Notes under the pieces: model-generated
The model's input: only the letters and a program-made list of their open reading frames with translations
Databases searched by the model: none
What the model was told of the DNA's origin: nothing
DNA from: Amycolatopsis sp. NBC_00345
GTDB lineage: Bacteria; Actinomycetota; Actinomycetes; Mycobacteriales; Pseudonocardiaceae
NCBI RefSeq assembly: GCF_036116635.1
Contig: NZ_CP107995.1
Coordinates: 4,340,001-4,404,000 of the forward strand
Direction of reading: 5' to 3'
DNA length: 64,000 nucleotides
Shown here: piece after piece, positions 8,038 to 16,628 of the stretch
Layout: each line of letters begins with the position of its first letter
Position numbering within the stretch: position 1 is the stretch's first letter
Program-made: the position numbers and the translations under genes

Positions 8038-9597
8038 TCAGGGCCGCTGCCCGTTCCCGGACCGTTGCGCGCGAAGGAGATCCGCCGGGTCGCCGCTGTG
8101 GGCGTGGCGTGCCTCGTACGCGCGGCGGAGACCCGCCTGCCGCTCCGCGAGATACGGGTGTCCGGGCGGGGTTATCGCCACCGCCTGCTCGGCGACGTCG
8201 ATGGCCAGGTCGACGTCGGCGCGGGCGTTGGTGCGCTCGAACCGGCGCTGGTAGGCGGTTCCCAGGTTGTGCAGGGCGATCGCCCGGTCCAGGTTGTCCG
8301 CCGGGTAGGTCCGGACCGCGTCCTCGCCGTAGGCCACCGCGCGGTCCAGGTCGCCGGGCTCGCCGAACCGCTGGTAACGCTCGCGGTAGGCCAGGCCGAC
8401 GTTGGAGTAGTGCCCGGCCCGGTCCGAGGGAAGGGCGCAGTCCGCGGCGACGGACTGCTCTCCCCACGCGACGGCGAGCTCCAGATCCTGCACGGTCCGG
8501 CGGACCTCGTAGCGCCGCCGGTGCGCGATGCCGAGGCGGGACAAGCGTTCCGCGCGTTCGGGATGGTCCTCCGGAGTGGCCACGACCGCGTCCCGCAGCG
8601 ATTCGATCGCCAGGTCCAGGTCACGGCGCCGGCCGTCGTCGAGGAAACGCTGCAGGAGCAGCATCCCGAGCTCGGTCCGGAACTTCGCGCGGTCGCCGGA
8701 GCCCTCCTCCGCCGTGTCGAGCAGCTCCCGGCAGAGCCGTATCGCGCGCTCCAGGTCTTGCGCGCCGCCGGCCACCGTGGCGGCGCAGGCACGATGCGCG
8801 GTCACGGCCATGGACATCGCCTCCCGGCGCAGGCCGGAGTCCTGGGGCAGACCGGCCAGCGCTTGATCGAGCGAGACGACGGCCGCGAGCGCGTCCAGCG
8901 GAGACCGGCTCCGCGAGTACTTCCGGAGCTGGCTGCCGCCCAGATTGTACTGGTAGAGCGGCAGATTCGGGTCCGACCGCGCAGCGGCCGCGACCGTCCG
9001 CTCCAGCAGCCCGTGCGCGGCGTCGAGTTCGGCCGCGTCGCCGGTGCGGTGGTACCGCGACTGGTGCGCGGCGCCGAGATTGGACAGCCGCGTGACGTAC
9101 CCGGCACTGGTCCGCGGGGTGGCCGCCAGGGATTCGGTCAGCAACACGACCGCGGCGTCGGCGAACACCCCGTCCTCGGTGGCCGCGTCCGCGCCCAGCA
9201 TTTCCACGGCCAGGCCGGCCTGCTGGTCCGGGTCCGCGGCGGGACCGAGCAGCAGTTCGTACCCGGGCGGGACGGCACCGGGCCGGCCGGTTATCGGCGC
9301 CAGGTACACCAGCCCCTGGGCGAATTCGTGGAGCCACTGCCCGGAGGGCACCTCCCTGGCGCGGTAGAGGTGCGCCTTTCCCACGACGCGCCGGGCTTCG
9401 GCCAGCCGGAGGGCTTCGAGGTGGCTGGGCCGGCCGGCGTCGGCGGGCTGCGCCGACCGCCACAGCTCCGCCGCCTCCACCTGCGCCGCCGGATCGAGGA
9501 TCGTTTGCGCCGCCTTCGTGGTTTCCCGCGCGGCCACCGTGCGTTCGTACGCGGAGAGGCGTTTGCCGACCTTCTTCAGCACCCGGTCGAAGCTCAT
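8038..9597 (-). CDS. TPR-repeat protein paired with a CHAT protease
   Basis: A 519-residue protein with no signal peptide. After a charged N-terminal 100 residues and a segment with LLGPAADPDQQAG (about residues 113-124), it consists of repeated helical units of roughly 45 residues of the type SNLGAAHQSRYHRTGDAAELDAAHGL and YSNVGLAYRERY, clear TPR relatives. The same signature and repeat style occur in the facing CHAT protein, so the two are paralogous over this region. AGGAGG precedes ATG 9597. It is the last gene of a three-gene minus-strand operon. It has no catalytic domain of its own, so it may be an adaptor, sensor or inhibitor of the protease; that role is inference. Confidence 0.75.
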   Translation of the reverse strand: MSFDRVLKKVGKRLSAYERTVAARETTKAAQTILDPAAQVEAAELWRSAQPADAGRPSHLEALRLAEARRVVGKAHLYRAREVPSGQWLHEFAQGLVYLAPITGRPGAVPPGYELLLGPAADPDQQAGLAVEMLGADAATEDGVFADAAVVLLTESLAATPRTSAGYVTRLSNLGAAHQSRYHRTGDAAELDAAHGLLERTVAAAARSDPNLPLYQYNLGGSQLRKYSRSRSPLDALAAVVSLDQALAGLPQDSGLRREAMSMAVTAHRACAATVAGGAQDLERAIRLCRELLDTAEEGSGDRAKFRTELGMLLLQRFLDDGRRRDLDLAIESLRDAVVATPEDHPERAERLSRLGIAHRRRYEVRRTVQDLELAVAWGEQSVAADCALPSDRAGHYSNVGLAYRERYQRFGEPGDLDRAVAYGEDAVRTYPADNLDRAIALHNLGTAYQRRFERTNARADVDLAIDVAEQAVAITPPGHPYLAERQAGLRRAYEARHAHSGDPADLLRAQRSGNGQRP

Positions 9598-9624
9598 CGC
9601 GTCCTCCTGGTCAAGCTCGGTCGG

Positions 9625-10521
9625 CTAGCGCCCCTTGCGAAGCAGGCGGCTGATCCGCTCGCCCTCTTCGGGGGTGAGCGGGCCACGGGATTCGGTCTCG
9701 GCCACGCCGAGCGCGACGGCGAGGGCCCGGCCGTGCAGGTCCACCGCGGCCTCCGACAGGGCGGCCAGGTCGTCGACGGCCGGCCGCGCCCGGGCCCAGC
9801 CCACCAGCAGCACCACCGCCCCGAGCACCGCGGCCGGCCACCACACCACGCCCAGCACCAGGTACGGCCAGCCCCAGGTGCCGACCGCGATCGCGGCGGT
9901 GAACGCCGCACTCGCCGCGGTGATCTCGGCCCGGGCCGTCTCCGGCAGCACCAGCCACAGCCGGGACCAGCCGAACGCCAGGTCCAGTCCGGACCGGTCG
10001 AGCGCCACCCGTTCCACGGCGTGCAGCCGGTCCCCGATCCACGTCGGCCGCCCCGGCCGGGCCGGGGCGAACCGGGTGATCCGCCCGGCCGCGTGGTCGA
10101 TTTGCTCCTGCTGCTCGGGAGTCCGGGTTTCGCCGGGGTACGCGTCCTGCAGCTCCCGGCGTTTCGCGACCAGCCGCTCCCAGCGGAGGCGGCGTCGGCG
10201 CACTCCTGGCCGGGCAAGCATTCGCGGCCACCGGCCGAGCCACAGCGCACGGGTGAGGGCCGCGAGGGCCTGTACGGCGAGGCCCGCGCCGGTGACCGCC
10301 AGCAGGGCCACGAGGACCAGGATCGCTTGCGCGCCACCGGAAAGACGGCCGATGGACGCCAGCACCGCGGCCGCGTCGGCCCGCGGCCAGTCGAGGGCGT
10401 GCGCCTGGCCGAGCCGGACGGCCAGCCAGACCGTCAGCGCGAACAGCGCACCGGGCAGCAGGAGCAGGCCGACCCAGCGGTCGGCGAGTTTCTTCGCCAG
10501 CTCCTCGAAAAAGGTGCGCAC
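9625..10521 (-). CDS. integral membrane protein of CHAT locus
   Basis: I do not recognise a family for this 298-residue protein. It has a short N-terminal amphipathic part (FFEELAKKLADRW), then two hydrophobic helices near residues 17-38 and 62-92. A basic cytoplasm-like stretch of about 90 residues follows, then two more helices near 190-240 and a charged tail. The GTG start at 10521 lies four bases after the stop of the preceding small gene, so the two are co-expressed; the TPR gene follows 27 bases downstream. By context it could be a membrane target or effector of the protease, but no pore-forming family is recognisable. It does not resemble gasdermin. Confidence 0.65.
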   Translation of the reverse strand: MRTFFEELAKKLADRWVGLLLLPGALFALTVWLAVRLGQAHALDWPRADAAAVLASIGRLSGGAQAILVLVALLAVTGAGLAVQALAALTRALWLGRWPRMLARPGVRRRRLRWERLVAKRRELQDAYPGETRTPEQQEQIDHAAGRITRFAPARPGRPTWIGDRLHAVERVALDRSGLDLAFGWSRLWLVLPETARAEITAASAAFTAAIAVGTWGWPYLVLGVVWWPAAVLGAVVLLVGWARARPAVDDLAALSEAAVDLHGRALAVALGVAETESRGPLTPEEGERISRLLRKGR

Positions 10522-10525
10522 GGCG

Positions 10526-10873
10526 TCAGCGGGGTTTCAGCCGGTCGCCGGTCAGCGGGCACCGCGGGGGCGGCCCGGCCGGATCGGTGGTCGCGAGCCG
10601 GTCGCACGCGCCGTCCGGGCAGCCGAACAGCTCCTCGTCCGCCCGGCCGGTCCCGGATCCCGGCAGCCGGCTGCTCAGCGAGCGCACTGTCTCGTCCGGC
10701 GGCGCCCCCAGCAGCTGCTCCAGCAGCGCGGTGATCGGGCGGCGCGCGCGGGCCTCGGCTTCGACGCGGTCCAGCAGGCGGCCCCGGTCGGCGGGCTGGC
10801 GCGCGCACTCGGCCCGCAGCTCGGGCAGTTCGGCGCACAGCGCGGTCAACGCGATCCGCTCGGCTGGATCCAC
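10526..10873 (-). CDS. small Cys-containing protein of CHAT locus
   Basis: A 115-residue protein read from a GTG start with AGGA eight bases upstream. The first 65 residues look like a small helical bundle (RIALTALCAELPELRAECAR...LLEQLLG), the size of an effector-associated adaptor domain. The C-terminus has a truncated zinc-ribbon-like pattern, CPDGACDR then PRCPLTGD, with three cysteines and no obvious fourth ligand. It is the first gene of the operon and is divergent from the CHAT gene across 45-66 bases. Function unknown; an adaptor role in a conflict system is inference. Confidence 0.6.
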   Translation of the reverse strand: MDPAERIALTALCAELPELRAECARQPADRGRLLDRVEAEARARRPITALLEQLLGAPPDETVRSLSSRLPGSGTGRADEELFGCPDGACDRLATTDPAGPPPRCPLTGDRLKPR

Positions 10874-10892
10874 CCGGCTTTCCTTTCGCTCG

Positions 10893-10916
10893 CGCTACGC
10901 TCATCGGATCGTAGCG
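10893..10916. promoter_or_regulatory. face-to-face divergent promoters in an inverted repeat
   Basis: The inverted repeat CGCTACG-N10-CGTAGCG lies between the small-protein gene and the CHAT gene. Each arm contains a TANNNT -10 box pointing outward: TACGCT (10896-10901) for the plus strand and TACGAT (10908-10913) for the minus strand. Polymerase could not occupy both at once, so expression of the two arms of the locus would be competitive or jointly repressed. Promoter use is inferred. Confidence 0.5.
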
Positions 10917-10939
10917 AGATGTGCGTGCGGGTGGGGGCC

Positions 10940-13900
10940 ATGCCGTTCGATGACCTGTTCCACCGCGTCCAGCGGGTGCTCGACGACCACCGGCGGTCGG
11001 GCCGCGCGGATCCGGTGCTCGGCGAAGCCGTGCTGGCCGATGCCGTGCGGTTGCGCGAACTCGCCCGGCCCGCGGACCCGGCCGGCCCGACCCGGGCCGA
11101 ACGGCGCCGGCTCGCGGCCGCCGACCAGGTCACCGGCCGGCTGCACTTCCTCCGTTCGCAGCTGATCCCGGACGGCACCGTCGATCTGGCCACGGCGCTG
11201 GTGTTGCTGTGGCCGTTCGCGGACGAACCGGGTGTGGTTCCCGAGGGGCTGCGCCCGCTGATCGGCCCGGCCGCGGACCCCGATCAGCAGGCGTCGCGGG
11301 GCAGCGAGCTGCTGGCGCACGCGCAGCAGGCCGGCGATCCGGCGGTGCTCGACATGAGCGTCGAGCTGCTGGCGGCGGCCGAGGCGGGGGTGGGGGCCGA
11401 GTGGGCGGCGCAGACCCGGAGCAACCTCGGCGCGGCGCTGTTCGTGCGCCACGTGAGAACCGGCAACCGCGCCGATCTCGACCGCGCGATCGAGACGTTG
11501 ACCAGTGCGGTGGCCGAGACCGACGACACCGCGTCCTACCGTCCTCAGCTGCTCGGCAACCTCAGCGCCGCGCTGTCCCAGCGGTTCCGGCGTGACGGCG
11601 CGGCGGCGGATCTGGACCAGGTGATCGTGCTGGCCGGGCTGGCGGTCGCCGCCTGCCCGCCGGAGCACCCCGATCACGTCGTTTTCCTGGCCAATCTGGG
11701 CATGTTCCACCGGACGCGGTACGAGCGCGCGAACGAACCCGGGGAGCTGGAACGCGCCGTCGAGGTGGGTGAGCGCGCGGTGCGGCTGACCCCGTCGCAC
11801 CACGCGAACCGGCCGGCGGCGCTCCACGGCCTCGGCCTCGCCTACCGGGCCCGGTTCGAACGGACGGCGAACCAGCCGGACCTCGACCGCGCGCTGGACC
11901 TCGCGGAGCGGAGCCTCGCCGCGACGCCCGCGGGTGATCCCCGGGCGAAGAGCAGGCAGAACGCGCTCGACACCGCGCGTTCGCTGCGTGCCGGGGACCG
12001 CAGTGGACCGTCGTTCGACCTGCTGCTGGCGGAGGTGAACCGGGCGCTGGCCGAGCACCAGCGCGGAGGTCGCGTAACCGAGGTGGCCGACGGCATTCCC
12101 GAACGGCTGTTCCTGGCGTCGCAGACCGTGGATCGCGACCGGCGGGCGCGGGCGTCGTACGCGCTCGGCTGGCTGTATTACTTCCGGTACCGCGCTTCCC
12201 CCGAGCCAGACGTGGTCAGTGTCGACTTCGCGCGCGCCGTCAGCCTGTTTGTCGACCTGGCGATCGAACCGAGCCAGATCCCGCCCGCGTTCCGGCGGAT
12301 CCTCGGGCCCGCGGCCGAACCGCAAGGGCAGGGCCACATCGGCGGCGCGGTGCTGCGCTATGCCATGGACAGCAAGGATCCGCTGGCGCTCTACGGGGCG
12401 CAAAGCCTCCTCGAAGCGGCAGTCGGCGGCGGCTCGTACAGCGACGGTGAACGCGCGGGTTTCCTGGCCGATCTCAGTTCCCTCTACCTTTGGCGGTTCG
12501 AGCGGAGTGTGGCGGCGCTGCTCGACCCGGCCGTGGAGCGCGCGGAACAGAGCGTCGCGATTTCGCCGGCCCCGCACCCGTTGTCCGTGCTCAGAGCGGC
12601 CCGCGAACTGCGGTTCCGCCGGTTCGGACGGCTCGACGACCTGAACCGCGTCGTCGAGGTCGACCGGCAGCTGGTCGACCTCGACGCGCCGGATCGGGCC
12701 CACCGGCTGGCGGACCTGGCGATCAGCTACCGGATTCGTTACGGCCAAACGGATTCCGCGGACGATCTCCAGCAGGCCGTGCGCACCGCCGAGGAGGCGG
12801 TCGGCGCCACCGACGAGGAAAGCCCCGACCTGGCGGCGCGGCTGTCCATGCTGGCCCAGGTGCACCGCCTGCGTTACGAGCGCGACGGCGACCAGGAGGA
12901 CCTGCACTTTGCCGTGGCGCTGGGCGAACGGGCCGTGCTCACCGCGGACCCGGAAAGCGGCAGCTGGGCCATCTGCCTGTCCGAGCTGGGCACCGCCTAC
13001 CACTTGCGCTCGATCCGGCGGTCCGACCCGGCCGACCTGGAACGCGCGATCGAGATGGGCGAGCGCGCGGTGGCCGCGAGCACCGACGCGGGCCCGCCGC
13101 GGACGAACTACCTGTCCTCGCTCGGCGCGGCCTACCAGCTGAGGTACCGGATCGAGCACCGGCCCGCCGACCTGGACCGGCAGCTCGAACTCGGCGAGCA
13201 GGCCGTGGCCGGGATGCCCGAGGGCTACCCGGACCGGATCCGCCACCTGCGCAACCTCAGCGGCATCCACCTCAACCGCCACCAGCAGCCGGACCGGGAC
13301 GCGGGCGATCTCGACCGGGCGCTCGAACTCGGCGAGCAGGCGCTGGCCGCGGCCGAGGGCACGGTGCTGGAGACCGCGTGCCTCGAAGTGGTGGCCGCCT
13401 GCCGGCTGCTGCGGCATCGAGCCGATCCGGCCGCGGTCGGCCGCGCCACCATGGAGGGGCTCACCGGGGAAATCGTCCGGGCCGCGGCCTCCTCGCGGCC
13501 GCTGGACGTCATCACCGCGGCCCACATCGGCGGGACGCTGGCGGCGGAAGCGGGGCAGCCGGATCTCGCGGTGCGCCTGCTCGACCTCGCCGTGACGCAG
13601 CTGTCCCTGCTGACTCCGGGCGACGTCCGCTGGCCGGACCAGGAGTTCCGGCTGATCCCGCACACCGGCCTCGTCGGCCACGCCGTCGCCGCGCACTTCG
13701 CGGCCGGGGATCCGGCCGGGGCCGCCGGAATCGCGGAGGCCGGGCGCGCGGTCGTGGTGGCGCAGCGGCTGGGGGCGCGCACCGATCTCGGCGAGCTCGA
13801 AGCGCGGCACCCGGGCCTGGCCGCCGGGTTCGCCCGGATCCGGGACCAGCTCGACCGGTCCGAGGCCGACGTCGCCGAACGCGTCCGGCTCCGCGCCGAA

Positions 13901-14995
13901 CGCGACGACCTGCTCGCCCGGATCCGGCAGCAGGACGGTTTCGCCCGGTTCCTCCAGGCGCCCCGGCTGACCGAACTCCGGCAGGCCGCGGCCGGCGGCA
14001 CCGTCGTGCTGGTCAACCCGGGCCCGGCCCGCGGCGACGCGCTCGTGATCACGGCGGACGCGGAGCCCGTGCACATCGAGCTGCCGCTGCTGACGGAACA
14101 CGAGGTGAACGTCCGGGCGACCGAGCTGCTGGACGCCACCCACGCCACCGGCCTGACGGCGAGCCTGCGCAAGGCCCGCGTCGTGCGCGAAACGCTGGAA
14201 TGGCTGTGGGACACGGTATCCGGGCCCGTCGCCGCGGTCCTGCCGGTCGCCGACGGAGAGATCCCGCGGGTGCGGTGGCTTCCGGTCGGCCGGCTCGGGC
14301 TGTTTCCGTTGCACGCCGCCGGTTACGCCGGTCGTCCGGGCGCGCTGGACCTCATGGTGTCGTCCTACACACCCACTCTGCGCGCCCTCGCCGACGCGCG
14401 GGCCCGTCCGCCGGCGCGGGTCCGGAAGCAGCTGACCGTCGCCGTGCCGCAGACGCCCGGCCTGCCCGACCTTCCGGGCACCGTGGCCGAAGTGCACGCG
14501 TTACATCCCGGCGCACTGGTGCTGGCCGGCCGGGCCGTCACCGTTCCCGGGCTGCTCGACGCGCTTTCGGGCAGTACGTGGGTGCACTTCGCCTGCCACG
14601 CCGGCACCAACCCGGTCAACCCGTCGCTGGCGTACCTGCAGCTGCCCGGCGGAAAGCTGCCGGTGTCCCGGATCGGCGAGCTGCGGATGCCCGGCGCCGA
14701 ACTGGCCTACCTGTCCGCCTGCTCGACCGCGCACGGCGGGGAACTGCTCGCCGACGAAGCCGTGACCCTCGGCTCCGCCTTCCACCTGGCCGGATTCCGG
14801 CACGTCGTCGCCGGCCTGTGGCCCTTGTCCGACCGGATCGCCGCCGACGCCGCCCGGTCCTTCTACCGCCACCTGCCCGATCGCGCCGACGCCGACGGGG
14901 CGGGCGGCGCGTTGCGCGAAGTGGCCCTCCAGCTGCGCGACGCCCATCCCGACCGGCCGGACCTCTGGGCTTCCCTGGTGCACAGCGGCGCCTGA
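10940..14995 (+). CDS. TPR-CHAT caspase-like protease
   Basis: A 1351-residue protein. Residues about 60-1000 are many TPR-like helical repeats (NLGAALFVRHVRTGNRADLDRA; LGMFHRTRYERANEPGELERA), and GPAA[DE]P signature modules occur near residues 107 and 452, so the N-terminal part seems internally duplicated. Residues about 1010-1345 are a CHAT domain, a caspase-HetF-related peptidase: the catalytic His is H1220 in HFACHAG and the Cys is C1261 in YLSACSTA, both present. Start choice is uncertain: ATG 10940 follows a purine-rich stretch, ATG 10919 is also in frame. CHAT-TPR proteins are known as proteases in bacterial immunity (Csx29-like) and as gasdermin activators; the substrate here is unknown. 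Confidence 0.85.
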   Translation: MPFDDLFHRVQRVLDDHRRSGRADPVLGEAVLADAVRLRELARPADPAGPTRAERRRLAAADQVTGRLHFLRSQLIPDGTVDLATALVLLWPFADEPGVVPEGLRPLIGPAADPDQQASRGSELLAHAQQAGDPAVLDMSVELLAAAEAGVGAEWAAQTRSNLGAALFVRHVRTGNRADLDRAIETLTSAVAETDDTASYRPQLLGNLSAALSQRFRRDGAAADLDQVIVLAGLAVAACPPEHPDHVVFLANLGMFHRTRYERANEPGELERAVEVGERAVRLTPSHHANRPAALHGLGLAYRARFERTANQPDLDRALDLAERSLAATPAGDPRAKSRQNALDTARSLRAGDRSGPSFDLLLAEVNRALAEHQRGGRVTEVADGIPERLFLASQTVDRDRRARASYALGWLYYFRYRASPEPDVVSVDFARAVSLFVDLAIEPSQIPPAFRRILGPAAEPQGQGHIGGAVLRYAMDSKDPLALYGAQSLLEAAVGGGSYSDGERAGFLADLSSLYLWRFERSVAALLDPAVERAEQSVAISPAPHPLSVLRAARELRFRRFGRLDDLNRVVEVDRQLVDLDAPDRAHRLADLAISYRIRYGQTDSADDLQQAVRTAEEAVGATDEESPDLAARLSMLAQVHRLRYERDGDQEDLHFAVALGERAVLTADPESGSWAICLSELGTAYHLRSIRRSDPADLERAIEMGERAVAASTDAGPPRTNYLSSLGAAYQLRYRIEHRPADLDRQLELGEQAVAGMPEGYPDRIRHLRNLSGIHLNRHQQPDRDAGDLDRALELGEQALAAAEGTVLETACLEVVAACRLLRHRADPAAVGRATMEGLTGEIVRAAASSRPLDVITAAHIGGTLAAEAGQPDLAVRLLDLAVTQLSLLTPGDVRWPDQEFRLIPHTGLVGHAVAAHFAAGDPAGAAGIAEAGRAVVVAQRLGARTDLGELEARHPGLAAGFARIRDQLDRSEADVAERVRLRAERDDLLARIRQQDGFARFLQAPRLTELRQAAAGGTVVLVNPGPARGDALVITADAEPVHIELPLLTEHEVNVRATELLDATHATGLTASLRKARVVRETLEWLWDTVSGPVAAVLPVADGEIPRVRWLPVGRLGLFPLHAAGYAGRPGALDLMVSSYTPTLRALADARARPPARVRKQLTVAVPQTPGLPDLPGTVAEVHALHPGALVLAGRAVTVPGLLDALSGSTWVHFACHAGTNPVNPSLAYLQLPGGKLPVSRIGELRMPGAELAYLSACSTAHGGELLADEAVTLGSAFHLAGFRHVVAGLWPLSDRIAADAARSFYRHLPDRADADGAGGALREVALQLRDAHPDRPDLWASLVHSGA

Positions 14996-15050
14996 CGCCG
15001 TCAAGGACTCCTTACCCGCGTCGGACGCTGGTAAGGAGTCCTTGACGGCG
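14996..15050. terminator. 21-bp hairpin between convergent genes
   Basis: A perfect 21-bp inverted repeat (14996-15016 with 15030-15050, core GTCAAGGACTCCTTAC) with a 13-base loop begins one base after the CHAT stop codon. There is no T tract. It sits between the convergent CHAT and monooxygenase genes and could act as a bidirectional terminator. The long perfect stem also suggests a REP-like repeat dispersed in this genome. Confidence 0.6.
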
Positions 15051-15080
15051 CCTGAGTCCGGTTAGGACAGTGCCGGGAGA

Positions 15081-16514
15081 TCAGCGAGGTTTGCCGAACC
15101 AGCGGCCGAGCGCCGGCTCCAGACCGTCTGCGCCACCGGCCCAGCACACGTAACCATCCGGCCGGACCAGCATTGGCTCAGTACCGGCGGCCACGCGATC
15201 CACCCGGTCGCCCCAAAGGTCGGCGACCTTCGCGAACGCGCCGTCCGGGTCGATCAGGAGGCCGCGGCCGGAGCGCAGCAGCTCGTTCACCCGGGCCGGG
15301 CCGAGGTCCACGTCCGGTGCCGGTAGGCCGGCGAGCGGCTGGTCCTCGACGCCCGGGATCCGGTAGCGGATGCCCATGCCGGACAGCATGTCGTCGAGCT
15401 GGTACTGCACCTCCGGCAGTTTTGCCATGGCCGTGAACAGTTCCCGGGTGGCCATCACCTCCGGGGCGCGGGTGCCTTCCCAGTCCATCAGCAGGCTCTG
15501 CGCCTGGACGTTGCGCAGCACGGCGGCCCCGACCGGGTGCCGTTCCGCGTGGTAGGTGTCGAGCAGGTTCTCCGGCGCCCAGCCGCGTACGGCGGCGGCG
15601 AGTTTCCAGCCGAGGTTGAGCGCGTCCTGGATCCCGGTGTTCATGCCCTGCGCGCCGAGCGGGAGGTGGACGTGGGCAGCGTCGCCGGCCAGGAAAACCC
15701 GGCTGTGCCGGTACTGCGCGGCCTGCCGGGCCGCGTTGGTGATGCGGCGGGCGTAGCGAAGTTCGAGCAGCTGCACCTCGAGCCCGAACACGGCGCGCAG
15801 GCCGTCGCGGATCTCCTCCTCGGTGATCGGGACATCCCGGGCGCGGGCCCGGCCCGGCCCGCCCATGGCGAGCCGCAGCAGCGGCCGGCCCTCCTCGTCG
15901 GTGCCGAGCGGGAACAGGTGCGCCCAGTCCCCGGCCTCGTTCCAGCGGTGCGTCATCGTGTGCTCGACCCCGCTCAGCCGGAGGTCGGCGGCGATCACGG
16001 TCGCGGTGCCCGCCTGGCCGGGGAACTCGGCCCGCAGCAGCTTTCGCACCGTGCTGTGCCCGCCGTCGGCGGCCACGAGGTAGCGGGAACGGATCGTGGT
16101 GCCGTCGGCGAAGAACGCGGTGACCCCGTCGCCGTCCTGCTCGAGGCCGGCCAGCTCCTGGCCCCGCCGGGCGTGGATGCTTTGGGCGGCAAGGTGTTCC
16201 TCGAGGAAGCCCTCGATCACGACCTGCGGGATGGACCGCCACGGGAAGCGGTGCCGGCCCCGGCTGAGCGGGAGGTGGATGCCGCCGAAGTGGGCGGTGC
16301 CGACCGGGTGGTCCCCGGTGGCCAGCAACGCTTCCAGCAGCCCGCGCTGGTCGAACGCCTCCTGCGTGCGGGACTGCACCCCGCCCGCCTTGGACAGCTC
16401 GCTGCGCTGGGACAACTTGTCGACCACCAGGGCTGGCACCCCCGCCAGCTGAAGTTCGTTGGCCACCGTCAGCCCGGTCGGGCCCGCTCCGACGATCAGT
16501 ACGTCCGTGTCCAT
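15081..16514 (-). CDS. FAD-dependent aromatic monooxygenase
   Basis: A 477-residue flavoprotein hydroxylase of the group A class (PHBH/RdmE/PgaE-like), acting on aromatic or polyketide substrates with NAD(P)H and oxygen. It has the Rossmann GAGPTG near the N-terminus, the second FAD/NADPH motif around YLVAADGGHSTVRK and the third FAD motif LAGDAAHVHLPLGAQGMNTG. The C-terminus has the thioredoxin-like tail (RPDGYVCWA) usual in polyketide hydroxylases. GGGGAG precedes ATG 16514. It is divergent from a double-domain Lrp regulator, its likely controller. Substrate unknown. Confidence 0.88.
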   Translation of the reverse strand: MDTDVLIVGAGPTGLTVANELQLAGVPALVVDKLSQRSELSKAGGVQSRTQEAFDQRGLLEALLATGDHPVGTAHFGGIHLPLSRGRHRFPWRSIPQVVIEGFLEEHLAAQSIHARRGQELAGLEQDGDGVTAFFADGTTIRSRYLVAADGGHSTVRKLLRAEFPGQAGTATVIAADLRLSGVEHTMTHRWNEAGDWAHLFPLGTDEEGRPLLRLAMGGPGRARARDVPITEEEIRDGLRAVFGLEVQLLELRYARRITNAARQAAQYRHSRVFLAGDAAHVHLPLGAQGMNTGIQDALNLGWKLAAAVRGWAPENLLDTYHAERHPVGAAVLRNVQAQSLLMDWEGTRAPEVMATRELFTAMAKLPEVQYQLDDMLSGMGIRYRIPGVEDQPLAGLPAPDVDLGPARVNELLRSGRGLLIDPDGAFAKVADLWGDRVDRVAAGTEPMLVRPDGYVCWAGGADGLEPALGRWFGKPR

Positions 16515-16615
16515 GGCTGCTCCCCTGGTCTTGTTGCTCGGCATGGGACAACACTCCCGCCGCCGATCGGCCCGAGCCAGAAAACGGCATGACCGCGCCG
16601 GTATCCGGCTTCAGC

Positions 16616-16628
16616 TACCCTCGGCCCG
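16616..16628 (+). promoter_or_regulatory. -10 box giving a leaderless Lrp-type transcript
   Basis: TACCCT at 16616-16621 fits the TANNNT -10 box and ends seven bases before the GTG start at 16629. Transcription would then begin at or next to the start codon. No Shine-Dalgarno site is visible for this gene, which supports a leaderless mRNA, common in actinobacteria. Confidence 0.45.

Noticed and set aside
9625..10521. Gasdermin-like pore protein as the CHAT target
   Set aside because: The protein has classic hydrophobic helices and a basic loop, not the beta-rich gasdermin fold, and no recognisable gasdermin sequence feature.
9635..10939. Extension of the CHAT frame upstream to 9635
   Set aside because: The stretch is antisense to the well-supported membrane and small-protein genes and reads as Ser/Arg-rich noise.
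10901..14497. A 1198-codon open frame antisense to the CHAT gene
   Set aside because: It is low-complexity Arg/Gly/Val-rich sequence caused by high GC in the opposite frame and matches no family; the CHAT frame has clear domains.
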